A stretch of 22,154 bases of DNA from the NCBI GenBank assembly GCA_964649515.1, contig CAZYPV010000056.1:1-22154 (forward strand), in the 5' to 3' direction. Origin of the DNA: CALKGK01 sp964649515. Lineage in GTDB: Bacteria > Bacteroidota > Bacteroidia > Flavobacteriales_D > Sanyastnellaceae. Of this stretch, positions 6,861-14,738 are shown piece by piece. Made by a program: the position numbers and the translations under genes. The notes beneath the pieces are model-generated. The model searched no databases and was not told where the DNA came from. It worked only from the letters and a program-made list of their open reading frames with translations. How positions within the stretch are numbered: position 1 is the first letter of the stretch; every line of letters starts with the position of its first letter.

Positions 6861-7925
6861 TTAGTAAAAGAGATTTTCAAGGGCTTTCTCGTCTTTGATG
6901 GTGATGCTGCTTCCTTTGACTTCAATCCACTTTTCGGCTTTGAAGTCGGACAAAACCCGGATCACCGACTCGGTAGAGGTCCCAACGATACTGGCCAAAT
7001 CATCACGCGGTATGGCCATGGAGAACTCCTGTTGCAGTTCCGATTCTTGATATTTGTTTTTTAAGCTGATGAGTCCATCGGCAACCCTTTTCGCTACCGA
7101 ATTGTAAGCCAAATTGAGCAATTCTTGTTCTTTTTCTGCCAAATTTCCAGAGAGCAACTGCACAAAGGCTTTGGCCACATCTTTGTTTCGGAAGAGCAGG
7201 TCGTCAAAATCATCCGAAGATATTTTACATACCCGAGTTTCATCAATGGCGATGGCCGATTCAATTTGATCGCTTTTCTGCAATACGGCAATGTGTCCGA
7301 GCAAATCTCCTTTCCCATAAAGCCCTGTGGTAAACTCTTTTCCGTCTTTGTTCACTTTAAAGGTTTTCACTTTACCGCTTTCAATAAAATAAACGGCTCC
7401 AGAATAATCGCCTTCATGAAAAAGGATTTCCCGCTTCTTATAGGTCTTTAACTTTTTCGTTGGGGCGAGTTCTCGAATGTCCTCAATGCTATTGAGTTTT
7501 GTAATGAACTCGTCCAAACCGGCGGCCTGCGTGGTGAATGTTTCTTCAAAAGCTATCCTTTTTTTCAATCGGGTTTCCACGGCTTTCATCAAATCCATTT
7601 CATCATAGGGCTTCACAAGATAGTCGTCTGCCCCCATGTTCATTCCTTTTCGCCAATCTGACTTTTCTGCTTTCGCGGTGAGAAAGATGAAGGGGATGTG
7701 CTTGGTTTTGTCGTTCTGAGATAGAATGTACAGGGTCTCATAACCGTCCATTTCCGGCATCATGATGTCGCAAATAATGAGGTCTGGAACGATTTTCATG
7801 GCTTCTTGAACCCCTACTTTCCCGTTCTCGGCGGTGAATACGTTATAATTGGCCAGTTCCAATATTTCCGCAGTATTCTCCCGCATTTCGAGATTGTCTT
7901 CAATAATAAGGATGGTTTTATTCAT
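6861..7925 (-). CDS. Receiver-CRP/FNR fusion transcription regulator
   Basis: A 354-residue fusion of a response-regulator receiver (about 1-122; Asp9-Asp10, phospho-acceptor Asp53 in LIICDIMMPEMDG, Thr83, Lys105) with a CRP/FNR-type regulator. The cyclic-nucleotide-type beta roll spans about 145-255, then the dimerisation helix and a winged HTH (about 275-345). The recognition helix reads TSTESVIRVLSDF, keeping the Glu and Arg positions typical of CRP/FNR proteins. There is no N-terminal FNR-type Cys cluster, so it is not itself an Fe-S oxygen sensor. Control should come through phosphorylation by the overlapping upstream kinase. The ATG at 7925 is chosen over a TTG at 7934: it gives NKTILIIEDN at the usual receiver start and overlaps the kinase stop by 8 bases. 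It is the best candidate regulator of the divergent cbb3 operon. Confidence 0.92.
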   Translation of the reverse strand: MNKTILIIEDNLEMRENTAEILELANYNVFTAENGKVGVQEAMKIVPDLIICDIMMPEMDGYETLYILSQNDKTKHIPFIFLTAKAEKSDWRKGMNMGADDYLVKPYDEMDLMKAVETRLKKRIAFEETFTTQAAGLDEFITKLNSIEDIRELAPTKKLKTYKKREILFHEGDYSGAVYFIESGKVKTFKVNKDGKEFTTGLYGKGDLLGHIAVLQKSDQIESAIAIDETRVCKISSDDFDDLLFRNKDVAKAFVQLLSGNLAEKEQELLNLAYNSVAKRVADGLISLKNKYQESELQQEFSMAIPRDDLASIVGTSTESVIRVLSDFKAEKWIEVKGSSITIKDEKALENLFY

Positions 7926-9489
7926 GGCTTTCAATGCTTTGAGGAATCACTACTGTAAAGATGGTTCCTCGCCCTTCTTCACTTTCAAAAGTAATGCTTC
8001 CGTCCATCAATTCAAGGTACTTTTTGGTAATGTTTAATCCTAAGCCTGTTCCTTGAATATTGGTGGCATTGTTGGCTCTAAAAAAGCGTTCAAAAAGGTG
8101 CTTCTGTTCTGATTTTGGAATTCCTATGCCCTCATCCCGAACTTGAAGTTCAAGTCGCTTGTCAGATACGTGGGTGCTGACGTAAATGTTGCTTCCTTCA
8201 GAACTGTATTTTGCTGCGTTGGATATCAAATTGATGAGGCTATTTCCGAAGAGGTGCCGATCGATCATGGCCTCGGTTTTCCCTTGGTGGTGGAGGTGGA
8301 TTTGCTGACCTCCCTTCAAAATGGATTTGAGCTCATCGGCAATGCTGGAGCACTTTTTTTCAATGTTCACCATTTCCAACTCAAAGCGCACTTTTCCGGT
8401 TTCCAATTTGTCCAAAGAAAGAAAATCGTTCAAAATCGTGGTGAGGTTGTGAACGGAGGATTTGATTCTTCCAATGTGCTTGTCTCGTTGCGATTGCTGG
8501 TCTCCTTCGGTATATTTAGATATGAGTGAAACGGAGCTCAATATGGCGCCCAAGGGGGTTCTAAATTCATGCGATGCCATGCTCACAAATCGAGATTTTA
8601 AGGTGCTCAATTCCCGCTCTCGCTCCAGTGCACTCACGATTTCTTCTTCAGCTTTCTTTTTCTTGGTGATGTTTTTCTCGATCACCAATATCTGAACGAC
8701 TTCTCCTTGTGTGCCTTTCAATGGCACAGCATCCACTTGATAGGTTCCCCCCTTCAATTGGAGCTCAAAACTTCGCTTCTCCCCTGCTTTGGCCAATTCC
8801 AACTCTTCCATGATGGCGGAGGAGTTGTCCATTCCCAAAACGCTGTCATAACGTTGATTCAAAAGCAGATTTTGATCCAATCCAAGGTTTTTGAGTTCTC
8901 GTCCTTCAGCAAAAACATGCTCAAAATCAAGATTCAATACTTTGATGATTCCATCGGGGAAATTACTGGCAATGGTTTTATAGAGGTGTTCACTTTTCCG
9001 AAGACTTTCCGTTCGCTCCTCTACTTTTTGTTCCAGTTGCTCATTGAGTTCTATGATTTTTTGTTCTTGGGCCTTTCGCGCGCTAACGTCATTAATCACC
9101 CCAACGGCGAAACGTTCATCACCAACAAGAAAATGGTTCAAGCTTACTTCAACGGGAAATTGCTTGCCATCTTTCTTTAAGCCAAAAAGATTATTGGACT
9201 GGCTCATCATTCGTGCACGGGGTTGGTCAAAATACTTCCCTACCGATTGCTGATGCGAACTTCGAAGGTCTTTGGGGATGAGCATAGAGATGGATCTCCC
9301 TTTCAACTCTTCTTTTTGATATCCAAACAAATGTTCTACCCGGTCATTCACCAAAACCATTTCACCTTTGGAATTGACAACCACCATTCCCTCGCCAGCG
9401 GCATTGAAAAGTGGAAGGTAAAAACGTAGATCGTCTTGAGGAAAAGACTGGTCCTCTGAACCTTGGGATTTCTTTGCAAATTCACACAT
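7918..9489 (-). CDS. PAS-PAS sensor histidine kinase, FixL-like
   Basis: A soluble 523-residue kinase: PAS-A (about 22-137), coiled coil (138-166), PAS-B (167-275), HisKA with phospho-acceptor His307 (SMASHEFRTPL), and HATPase with Asn424 (LISNAAKY), Asp452 (DEGIGI) and GTGLGL at 480-485. No membrane segment is seen. PAS-A aligns without gaps to the haem-PAS of Bradyrhizobium FixL as remembered: His79 falls on the haem ligand His200, Lys85 on Arg206 and Leu117 on Ile238, while the O2-contacting Arg220 is Asn99. A haem-based or other redox/O2 signal is therefore plausible but not proven, since His at this place also occurs in non-haem PAS domains. The gene overlaps the receiver-CRP gene and is divergent from ccoI, consistent with oxygen control of the oxidase. 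ATG start at 9489. Confidence 0.9.
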   Translation of the reverse strand: MCEFAKKSQGSEDQSFPQDDLRFYLPLFNAAGEGMVVVNSKGEMVLVNDRVEHLFGYQKEELKGRSISMLIPKDLRSSHQQSVGKYFDQPRARMMSQSNNLFGLKKDGKQFPVEVSLNHFLVGDERFAVGVINDVSARKAQEQKIIELNEQLEQKVEERTESLRKSEHLYKTIASNFPDGIIKVLNLDFEHVFAEGRELKNLGLDQNLLLNQRYDSVLGMDNSSAIMEELELAKAGEKRSFELQLKGGTYQVDAVPLKGTQGEVVQILVIEKNITKKKKAEEEIVSALERERELSTLKSRFVSMASHEFRTPLGAILSSVSLISKYTEGDQQSQRDKHIGRIKSSVHNLTTILNDFLSLDKLETGKVRFELEMVNIEKKCSSIADELKSILKGGQQIHLHHQGKTEAMIDRHLFGNSLINLISNAAKYSSEGSNIYVSTHVSDKRLELQVRDEGIGIPKSEQKHLFERFFRANNATNIQGTGLGLNITKKYLELMDGSITFESEEGRGTIFTVVIPQSIESHE

Positions 9490-9573
9490 ATCAAGCGAAT
9501 GATACTAATTTTTTTTGACCATAAATGCGGAAACTGAGCAAAATCATTTTTCGCGGTGAGTAAGTACGCCTTT

Positions 9574-9599
9574 TTGGCCACAACGGTGAGGTAGTTTTG
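9574..9599 (+). promoter_or_regulatory. Candidate ccoI promoter (Bacteroidetes type)
   Basis: TAGTTTTG at 9592-9599 matches the Bacteroidetes -7 consensus TAnnTTTG exactly. A TTG at 9574-9576 could serve as the -33 element, although the 15-base spacing is shorter than usual. Transcription would begin near 9604, about 43 bases before the ccoI ATG. Confidence 0.5.
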
Positions 9600-9604
9600 T
9601 TCTC

Positions 9605-9632
9605 GAGGCAAAAGCAGCTTTCTGTTTTGCTC
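9605..9632 (+). promoter_or_regulatory. Stem-loop filling the ccoI leader
   Basis: GCAAAA then CAG pair with CTG then TTTTGC around a CTTT loop. One G is bulged in the stem, and two more outer pairs (GA/TC) can form past a second bulged G. If transcription starts near 9604, the hairpin would begin at the very 5' end of the mRNA. It could act as a stabiliser or control element, or instead be a palindromic protein site in DNA. Confidence 0.4.
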
Positions 9633-9646
9633 AATTCTAAAGGCCC

Positions 9647-12019
9647 ATGAAGCACTGTTACCATTGTGGAGATGAATGTTCCAGTACCCAAATCAAATCA
9701 GACGATAAACTGTTTTGCTGTTCTGGTTGTAAAACGGTGTATGAACTTTTGGCTGAGCATGCAATGTCAGACTACTACTCGATGGAAGAAACGCCAGGTA
9801 TCCGAGTGAATGGCGCGGTGGATGATTCGAAATTCAGTCATCTTAACGACCCTAAGATTCAGGCCAAGTATGTTCAGTTCAACGATGGTAAAACGGCCAA
9901 AACGAGTTTCTTCATTCCGCAAATTCATTGCAGCTCGTGCATCTGGCTTTTGGAAAATTTACAACAACTTCACAGCGGCGTGAGCCATAGCCATGTGTTG
10001 TTTTCCAAACGAACTTTGGATCTCACGTTCAATCCTGAAGAACTGTCTTTGGGTCAGCTCGTTGCATTGTTGGCTTCCATCGGTTATGAACCCGATTTGT
10101 CTGAAAACACCAGCAAGCGAAAGCGTTCTTCCAATCAACGGCTGCTACTTCAAATTGGTGTGGCGGGATTTGCTTTCGGCAACATTATGCTGCTTTCCTT
10201 TCCCGAGTATTTAGGTATTGACCAGTCGTTTCAGGAGTTCAGAGCTTTCTTTGCGAGCATTTCCTTGGCCTTGGCTGTTCCTGCATTTTTCTTTAGTGGA
10301 TACGATTATCTCAAACAGGCGTATCTCGGTATTCGTAACCGGTACATCAATATGGACTTGCCCATTGCCATCGGTATGATCGTGCTTTTGGTGCGAAGTA
10401 CTTATGAGATTGTAAGCGAAACGGGTACGGGTTATTTGGATTCTTTGGCCGGACTCATTTTCTTTCTTCTCTTGGGGAAATGGTTCCAGCGAAAAAGCTA
10501 CGACGCACTGAGCTTTGAACGCGATTACAAATCCTATTTCCCCATCGCCGTTAATCGAGAGAAAGATGGCAAAACAGAGGTGGTTCCGATCGAAGAACTC
10601 AATATTTCCGATCAAATTGTTTTGCGCAACCAAGAACTCATTCCTGCAGACGGTATCCTGCTGAGCGATGAGGCGCTGATCGATTACAGTTTCGTCACGG
10701 GAGAGGCAGATCCCATCTTCAAGAAAAAAGGTGAAGTGATTTATGCTGGGGGCCGACTCATGGGCAGTACCATTCAACTCACCCTTTCCCAAAAAGTGGA
10801 CAACAGCTACCTCACCCAACTTTGGAACGATCAAGCTTTCTCCTCTTCAAAAAGAAGTGACCTCAACTCCATCAGCAACACCGTAAGCAAGTATTTCAGC
10901 ATTGCCATTTTTATCATCACCTTGTTCACAGGATTGTACTGGCAATGGACCGATCCTTCAGTCACTTGGCACGCCATTACTTCAGTGCTGATTGTTGCTT
11001 GTCCGTGCGCCCTTGCTCTGAGCCTTCCCTTTACTTTGGGTAACATCACGCGCTTGCACGGGCACTTTGGTTTATACCTCAAGAACGCAGAAGTATTGGA
11101 AAAACTCGCCTTGGTCGATACGCTTGTTTTTGACAAAACAGGAACCATCACCACCCGAACCGGCAAGAACCTCGTTTACCACGGAGAAGAGCTCAATTTG
11201 GATGAAATCAATGCCCTAGCTTCAGCAGTACAGCACTCCCTTCACCCCTTAAGTATCGCTATTAAAGAACACCTCGCTAGTTTGCAAAACCAACACCTCG
11301 TCAGCGAGTTTCAAGAAGAGCTGGGCATGGGTATTTATGCTCGTGGTGCGGGTTTTGAAGTAAGGTTGGGAAAAGCCATTTACCTCGGAAAAGTGAGTCC
11401 GAGCAACAAAGATGCTGGGTCAGAAGCCCACGTGGCCATCAACGGAAGATACAAAGGGTATTTCTCGCTGAAACAAGAGTTCCGTTCCGGACTCCAAGAC
11501 CTGCTGCACCGACTCCGTTCAGATTATCAAATGCACCTTTTATCGGGCGACAATGATCATCAGAAAGCCGCATTCGAAAGCAATTTCTCTTTTGAAAGTT
11601 TGAATTTTAATCAGAGTCCGAAAGACAAACTAGAGTTCATCAAAGGCCTTCAAAACCAAGGGCGAACGGTGCTCATGGTGGGCGACGGACTCAATGATGC
11701 AGGGGCATTGAAGCAGAGTGATGTTGGACTATCCATTGCAGACCAGCTTCATCAATTCTCTCCCGCTTGCAGCGCCATTTTGAACGCTCAAAGTTTGCCC
11801 CAACTCGATCAATTTTTGAAAAGCTCCAAAACCGGAATTCGCATTGTTTGGGCCAGTTTTGTGCTCTCTTTTTGCTACAATGTTGTCGGACTCTATTTTG
11901 CCACTACCGGACAACTTTCCCCCATCACAGCAGCCATTCTCATGCCTTTGAGCAGCATCTCGGTGGTCTTCTTTGCCAGCTTCATGAGCCGAAAATATGC
12001 TCGCATTCGGAAAAACTGA
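9647..12019 (+). CDS. ccoI: Copper-translocating P-type ATPase for cbb3 assembly (CcoI/FixI)
   Basis: A 790-residue P1B-type ATPase that moves Cu(I) across the inner membrane for the CuB site of cbb3 oxidase. The N terminus has a Cys-rich metal-binding domain (Cys4-x2-Cys7 and Cys24-Cys25-x2-Cys28), then an HMA domain with Cys95-x2-Cys98. Membrane helices follow from about 165. The actuator domain has TGE at 351-353, the transport helix carries the CPC motif at 452-454 (IVACPCALALSLPF), the phosphorylation site is Asp496 in DKTGT, and the hinge reads VGDGLNDAGALKQSD. The domain order and the neighbours ccoS and ccoNO identify the CcoI/FixI branch rather than a CopA copper-resistance pump. It is the first gene of the operon, 157 bases from the divergent kinase gene. 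Confidence 0.96.
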   Translation: MKHCYHCGDECSSTQIKSDDKLFCCSGCKTVYELLAEHAMSDYYSMEETPGIRVNGAVDDSKFSHLNDPKIQAKYVQFNDGKTAKTSFFIPQIHCSSCIWLLENLQQLHSGVSHSHVLFSKRTLDLTFNPEELSLGQLVALLASIGYEPDLSENTSKRKRSSNQRLLLQIGVAGFAFGNIMLLSFPEYLGIDQSFQEFRAFFASISLALAVPAFFFSGYDYLKQAYLGIRNRYINMDLPIAIGMIVLLVRSTYEIVSETGTGYLDSLAGLIFFLLLGKWFQRKSYDALSFERDYKSYFPIAVNREKDGKTEVVPIEELNISDQIVLRNQELIPADGILLSDEALIDYSFVTGEADPIFKKKGEVIYAGGRLMGSTIQLTLSQKVDNSYLTQLWNDQAFSSSKRSDLNSISNTVSKYFSIAIFIITLFTGLYWQWTDPSVTWHAITSVLIVACPCALALSLPFTLGNITRLHGHFGLYLKNAEVLEKLALVDTLVFDKTGTITTRTGKNLVYHGEELNLDEINALASAVQHSLHPLSIAIKEHLASLQNQHLVSEFQEELGMGIYARGAGFEVRLGKAIYLGKVSPSNKDAGSEAHVAINGRYKGYFSLKQEFRSGLQDLLHRLRSDYQMHLLSGDNDHQKAAFESNFSFESLNFNQSPKDKLEFIKGLQNQGRTVLMVGDGLNDAGALKQSDVGLSIADQLHQFSPACSAILNAQSLPQLDQFLKSSKTGIRIVWASFVLSFCYNVVGLYFATTGQLSPITAAILMPLSSISVVFFASFMSRKYARIRKN

Positions 12020-12033
12020 CAACAATCAGTTTT
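12012..12033 (+). promoter_or_regulatory. Inverted repeat over the ccoI stop codon
   Basis: AAAACTGA pairs perfectly with TCAGTTTT around a 6-base CAACAA loop; the ccoI TGA ends the left arm. The stem is AT-rich and ends in TTTT, so it could act as a weak partial terminator or mRNA processing/stability signal that sets ccoI below the oxidase genes. Alternatively it may be a dyad DNA-binding site. Confidence 0.35.
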
Positions 12034-12085
12034 CGCACTGACCCCCTTCAATGCCGCAGCCTCAACTTCACTGCATCTTTGTCCC

Positions 12086-12271
12086 ATGAGTGTAATCTAC
12101 CTCCTTATAATGATCAGTTTAGTTGTTGCCCTGTGCTTCTTGGGAGCATTCCTGTGGGCCATTCGAAGCGGACAATATGAAGACGATTACGGTCCGAGCA
12201 TTCGGATTTTGTTTGACGACAAGCAAAAGAAAACGGATGCCGCACTCAAATCAAACAAACAAGCGAATTAA
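12086..12271 (+). CDS. ccoS: cbb3 oxidase assembly protein CcoS
   Basis: A 61-residue protein with one N-terminal membrane helix (about 3-27) followed by the CcoS signature: WAIRSGQYEDDYGPSIRILFDD, in which a short RSGQ-Y-DD turn follows the helix. It then has a hydrophilic Lys-rich tail. CcoS is needed for insertion of haem b and CuB into CcoN in the proteobacteria studied. It lies 66 bases after ccoI and 33 before ccoNO, the usual place. A near match to the -7 box, CATCTTTG, ends four bases before the ATG, but no -33 element is seen, so the gene is probably read from the ccoI transcript. Confidence 0.93.
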   Translation: MSVIYLLIMISLVVALCFLGAFLWAIRSGQYEDDYGPSIRILFDDKQKKTDAALKSNKQAN

Positions 12272-12304
12272 TTACTCAACCCTCACCATAGCAACAATTT
12301 GAAT

Positions 12305-14500
12305 ATGGAACTTGAACAGTTTTCTTACGACAACAAGATTGTAAAGAAGTTTATTCTTGCAACAATCATTTGGGGAGTCATCGGCATGATCGTTGGACTT
12401 CTCGCTGCTTGCCAACTTGTTTGGCCTGATTTGAACCTCGCCTCCTGGCTGAGCTTCGGAAGAATTCGTCCACTGCACACCAATGCGGTGATTTTTGCCT
12501 TCGTTGGGAATGGAATTTTCGCAGGAGTTTATTACTCCCTCCAACGTTTGATGAAAGCGAGAATGTGGAGCGATGTGCTGAGCAACATCAATTTTTGGGG
12601 TTGGCAATTGGTGATTGTTTCAGCCGTGCTTACACTTCCTCTGGGTTTCACGAGCGGTAAAGAGTATGCCGAATTGGAGTGGCCCATCGATATCGCCATC
12701 ACCATCATTTGGGTGGTTTTCGGTTGGAACATGTTCGCCACAATTCTCAAAAGACGAGTAAAACACCTCTACGTAGCTGTTTGGTTCTACATTGCCACCT
12801 TCGTTACGGTAGCTGTGCTTCACTTGGTGAACTCCTTCGAATTTCCAATTCACTTCTTCAAGAGTTACTCCATGTATGCCGGAGTTCAAGATGCTTTGGT
12901 GCAGTGGTGGTACGGTCACAATGCGGTGGCTTTTTTCCTCACTACTCCTTACCTCGGGTTGATGTACTACTTCGTACCTAAGGCAGCCAACAGACCGGTT
13001 TACTCTTACCGCCTTTCCATCATTCACTTCTGGGCTTTGATTTTCATTTACATCTGGGCCGGACCACACCATTTGCTCTACACTGCACTTCCCGGTTGGG
13101 CACAAAGTCTTGGTGTTGTTTTCTCCGTGATGTTGATTGCTCCTTCTTGGGGAGGGATGTTGAACGGATTGCTTACGCTTCGCGGAGCTTGGGATAAAGT
13201 TCGTGAAGATGTGGTACTGAAATTCATGGTGGTTGCCATTACCTGTTACGGGATGTCCACTTTTGAAGGACCGATGATGTCTTTGAAATCAGTGAACGTT
13301 ATCTCTCACTTTACAGACTGGACCATCGCTCACGTTCACATCGGTGGATTAGGTTGGAACGGAATGCTCACTTTCGGTATGCTTTACTGGTTGGTTCCTA
13401 AGATTTTCAAAACCGAACTTTTCTCGAAGAGAATGGCCAATGCGCACTTTTGGATTGGAACTTTGGGTATCCTCTTGTATGCGATTCCACTCTACTGGGC
13501 TGGATTTACTCAAGGATTGATGTGGCAAGATTTTCAAGCTGATGGTACATTGGCAAACAAAGACTTCCTCGAAACAGTAACCCAACTACGTCCCTTCTAC
13601 ATCATGCGTGCAGGTGGTGGATTGCTCTACTTGGTAGGGGCATTGATGATGACTTATAACCTTGCTCGTACCATGGTGATGGGTAAATTACTCGCCAACG
13701 AACCTGCCGAGGCTCCTGCCCTTCCAAAAGTCAGCACGAAAAGAAAAGAAGGAGAATACTGGCACAGAGTTATTGAGCGTCGTCCGCTTCAAATGTTGCT
13801 CCTTAGCTTGGTGATGATCCTCATTGGGGGTATTGTTGAAATGGTGCCCACCTTCCTCGTTTCTTCTAACGTACCAACCATTGCCAGCGTTCAACCTTAT
13901 ACTCCACTGGAATTGGAAGGTAGAGATATCTACATCCGAGAGGGCTGCTACAACTGCCACTCCCAAATGGTACGTCCGCTTCGATTTGAAACGGCACGCT
14001 ACGGAGAGTATTCCAAAGCGGGAGAGTTCGTTTACGATCACCCTTTCCAATGGGGTTCGAAGAGAACTGGGCCTGATTTGCACAGAGAAGGTCGCGGAAA
14101 CAAACAGAACCGTCCGGATTCTTGGCACTACCTCCATATGGAAAACCCTACAGACATTTCTCCTGGTTCGATCATGCCAGCTTACCCTTGGTTGATTAGC
14201 GATGATTTGGATAAGAGCTATACCGAAAAGAAGATCGCTGCTATGCGTTCAATGGGGGTTCCTTATGCTGAAGGGTTTGAAGCAGAAGTTGCAGCCAACA
14301 TGAATGAACAAGGAAAGGAGATTGCTACCAATATCTTGAAAGATCTGCAAGCAGATGATTTCGATGATAGTAGTGTGGCCACGCTTCAACAAAAAGAAAT
14401 CGTTGCCCTCATTGCTTACTTGCAAAGATTGGGGTCTGACATCCACACCGGAACAGAAGAACTCCTCACGGGAACAAGTCCGGAAGAAGGTCAAGAATAA
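12305..14500 (+). CDS. ccoNO: cbb3 cytochrome c oxidase, fused subunits I and II (CcoN-CcoO)
   Basis: A 731-residue fusion of the catalytic subunit CcoN (about 1-465) with the monohaem cytochrome c subunit CcoO (about 485-731). In CcoN the low-spin haem b ligands are His58 (RPLHTN) and His345, the haem b3 ligand is His343 (IAHVHIGG), and CuB is held by His205 (WWYGHNA), His255 and His256. Tyr249, six residues before His255, matches the Tyr that is cross-linked to the CuB His in C-type oxidases. Glu321 of STFEGP is also kept. A linker (about 465-490) leads to the CcoO membrane anchor (494-515), the c-haem motif Cys548-x2-Cys551-His552, and axial Met624 (SIMPAYPW). The start is ATG 12305, not the TTG at 12299. 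Such fusions are typical of Bacteroidetes. The enzyme reduces O2 to water with high affinity and pumps protons. Confidence 0.97.
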   Translation: MELEQFSYDNKIVKKFILATIIWGVIGMIVGLLAACQLVWPDLNLASWLSFGRIRPLHTNAVIFAFVGNGIFAGVYYSLQRLMKARMWSDVLSNINFWGWQLVIVSAVLTLPLGFTSGKEYAELEWPIDIAITIIWVVFGWNMFATILKRRVKHLYVAVWFYIATFVTVAVLHLVNSFEFPIHFFKSYSMYAGVQDALVQWWYGHNAVAFFLTTPYLGLMYYFVPKAANRPVYSYRLSIIHFWALIFIYIWAGPHHLLYTALPGWAQSLGVVFSVMLIAPSWGGMLNGLLTLRGAWDKVREDVVLKFMVVAITCYGMSTFEGPMMSLKSVNVISHFTDWTIAHVHIGGLGWNGMLTFGMLYWLVPKIFKTELFSKRMANAHFWIGTLGILLYAIPLYWAGFTQGLMWQDFQADGTLANKDFLETVTQLRPFYIMRAGGGLLYLVGALMMTYNLARTMVMGKLLANEPAEAPALPKVSTKRKEGEYWHRVIERRPLQMLLLSLVMILIGGIVEMVPTFLVSSNVPTIASVQPYTPLELEGRDIYIREGCYNCHSQMVRPLRFETARYGEYSKAGEFVYDHPFQWGSKRTGPDLHREGRGNKQNRPDSWHYLHMENPTDISPGSIMPAYPWLISDDLDKSYTEKKIAAMRSMGVPYAEGFEAEVAANMNEQGKEIATNILKDLQADDFDDSSVATLQQKEIVALIAYLQRLGSDIHTGTEELLTGTSPEEGQE

Positions 14501-14535
14501 ATGAGCTCAGTTACTGACAAATAAAGAAAAAGATC

Positions 14536-14700
14536 ATGTTAAAATTCATATCACACCACATGTCATCGATTGATGGAATCTCCATTTACCCCATCATTTC
14601 GCTGAGCATTTTTGTAGGGTTCTTCGTCGCATTGCTCATTTGGGCAGTGAGATCCGATAAAAAGAAGATCCAAGAAATCGCACAGATTCCTCTCGACTAA
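14536..14700 (+). CDS. ccoQ: Small cbb3 oxidase subunit CcoQ
   Basis: A 54-residue single-pass membrane protein. A short polar start (MLKFISHHMSSIDG) precedes one membrane helix (about 16-37, IYPIISLSIFVGFFVALLIW), then a basic stop-transfer stretch RSDKKK and the end IPLD. The size, the position between ccoNO and ccoP (gaps of 35 and 38 bases) and the 'one helix, then Arg/Lys cluster' shape fit CcoQ/FixQ, which stabilises the oxidase complex. It is short enough to be missed by length-filtered gene finding. The start codon follows an A/G-rich AAAGAAAAAG stretch that could aid ribosome binding. Confidence 0.88.
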   Translation: MLKFISHHMSSIDGISIYPIISLSIFVGFFVALLIWAVRSDKKKIQEIAQIPLD

Positions 14701-14738
14701 TTACTCCTTAAAACAACAACTCGATAAACACCAACATC

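Larger units (their letters stand above)
9490..9646. promoter_or_regulatory. Divergent control region between the sensor kinase and ccoI
   Basis: A 157-base region that must hold both divergent promoters. Two CGGTGAG direct repeats (9554-9560 and 9584-9590) lie 30 bases apart, about three helical turns, just upstream of the ccoI -7 box. GCAAAA occurs at 9538-9543 and 9608-9613 and inverted at 9625-9630; GAGCAAAA (9536-9543) is the exact reverse complement of TTTTGCTC (9625-9632). No canonical FNR box (TTGAT-N4-ATCAA) is present. Any of these repeats could be the site of the receiver-CRP regulator. Confidence 0.5.

Noticed and set aside
7926..7934. TTG start at 7934 for the receiver-CRP gene
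   Set aside because: The ATG at 7925 gives the standard receiver start and a short overlap with the kinase stop; the TTG adds three residues only.
9490..9646. Classical FNR or CRP box controlling ccoI
   Set aside because: No TTGAT-N4-ATCAA or TGTGA-N6-TCACA dyad could be found on either strand of the divergent region.
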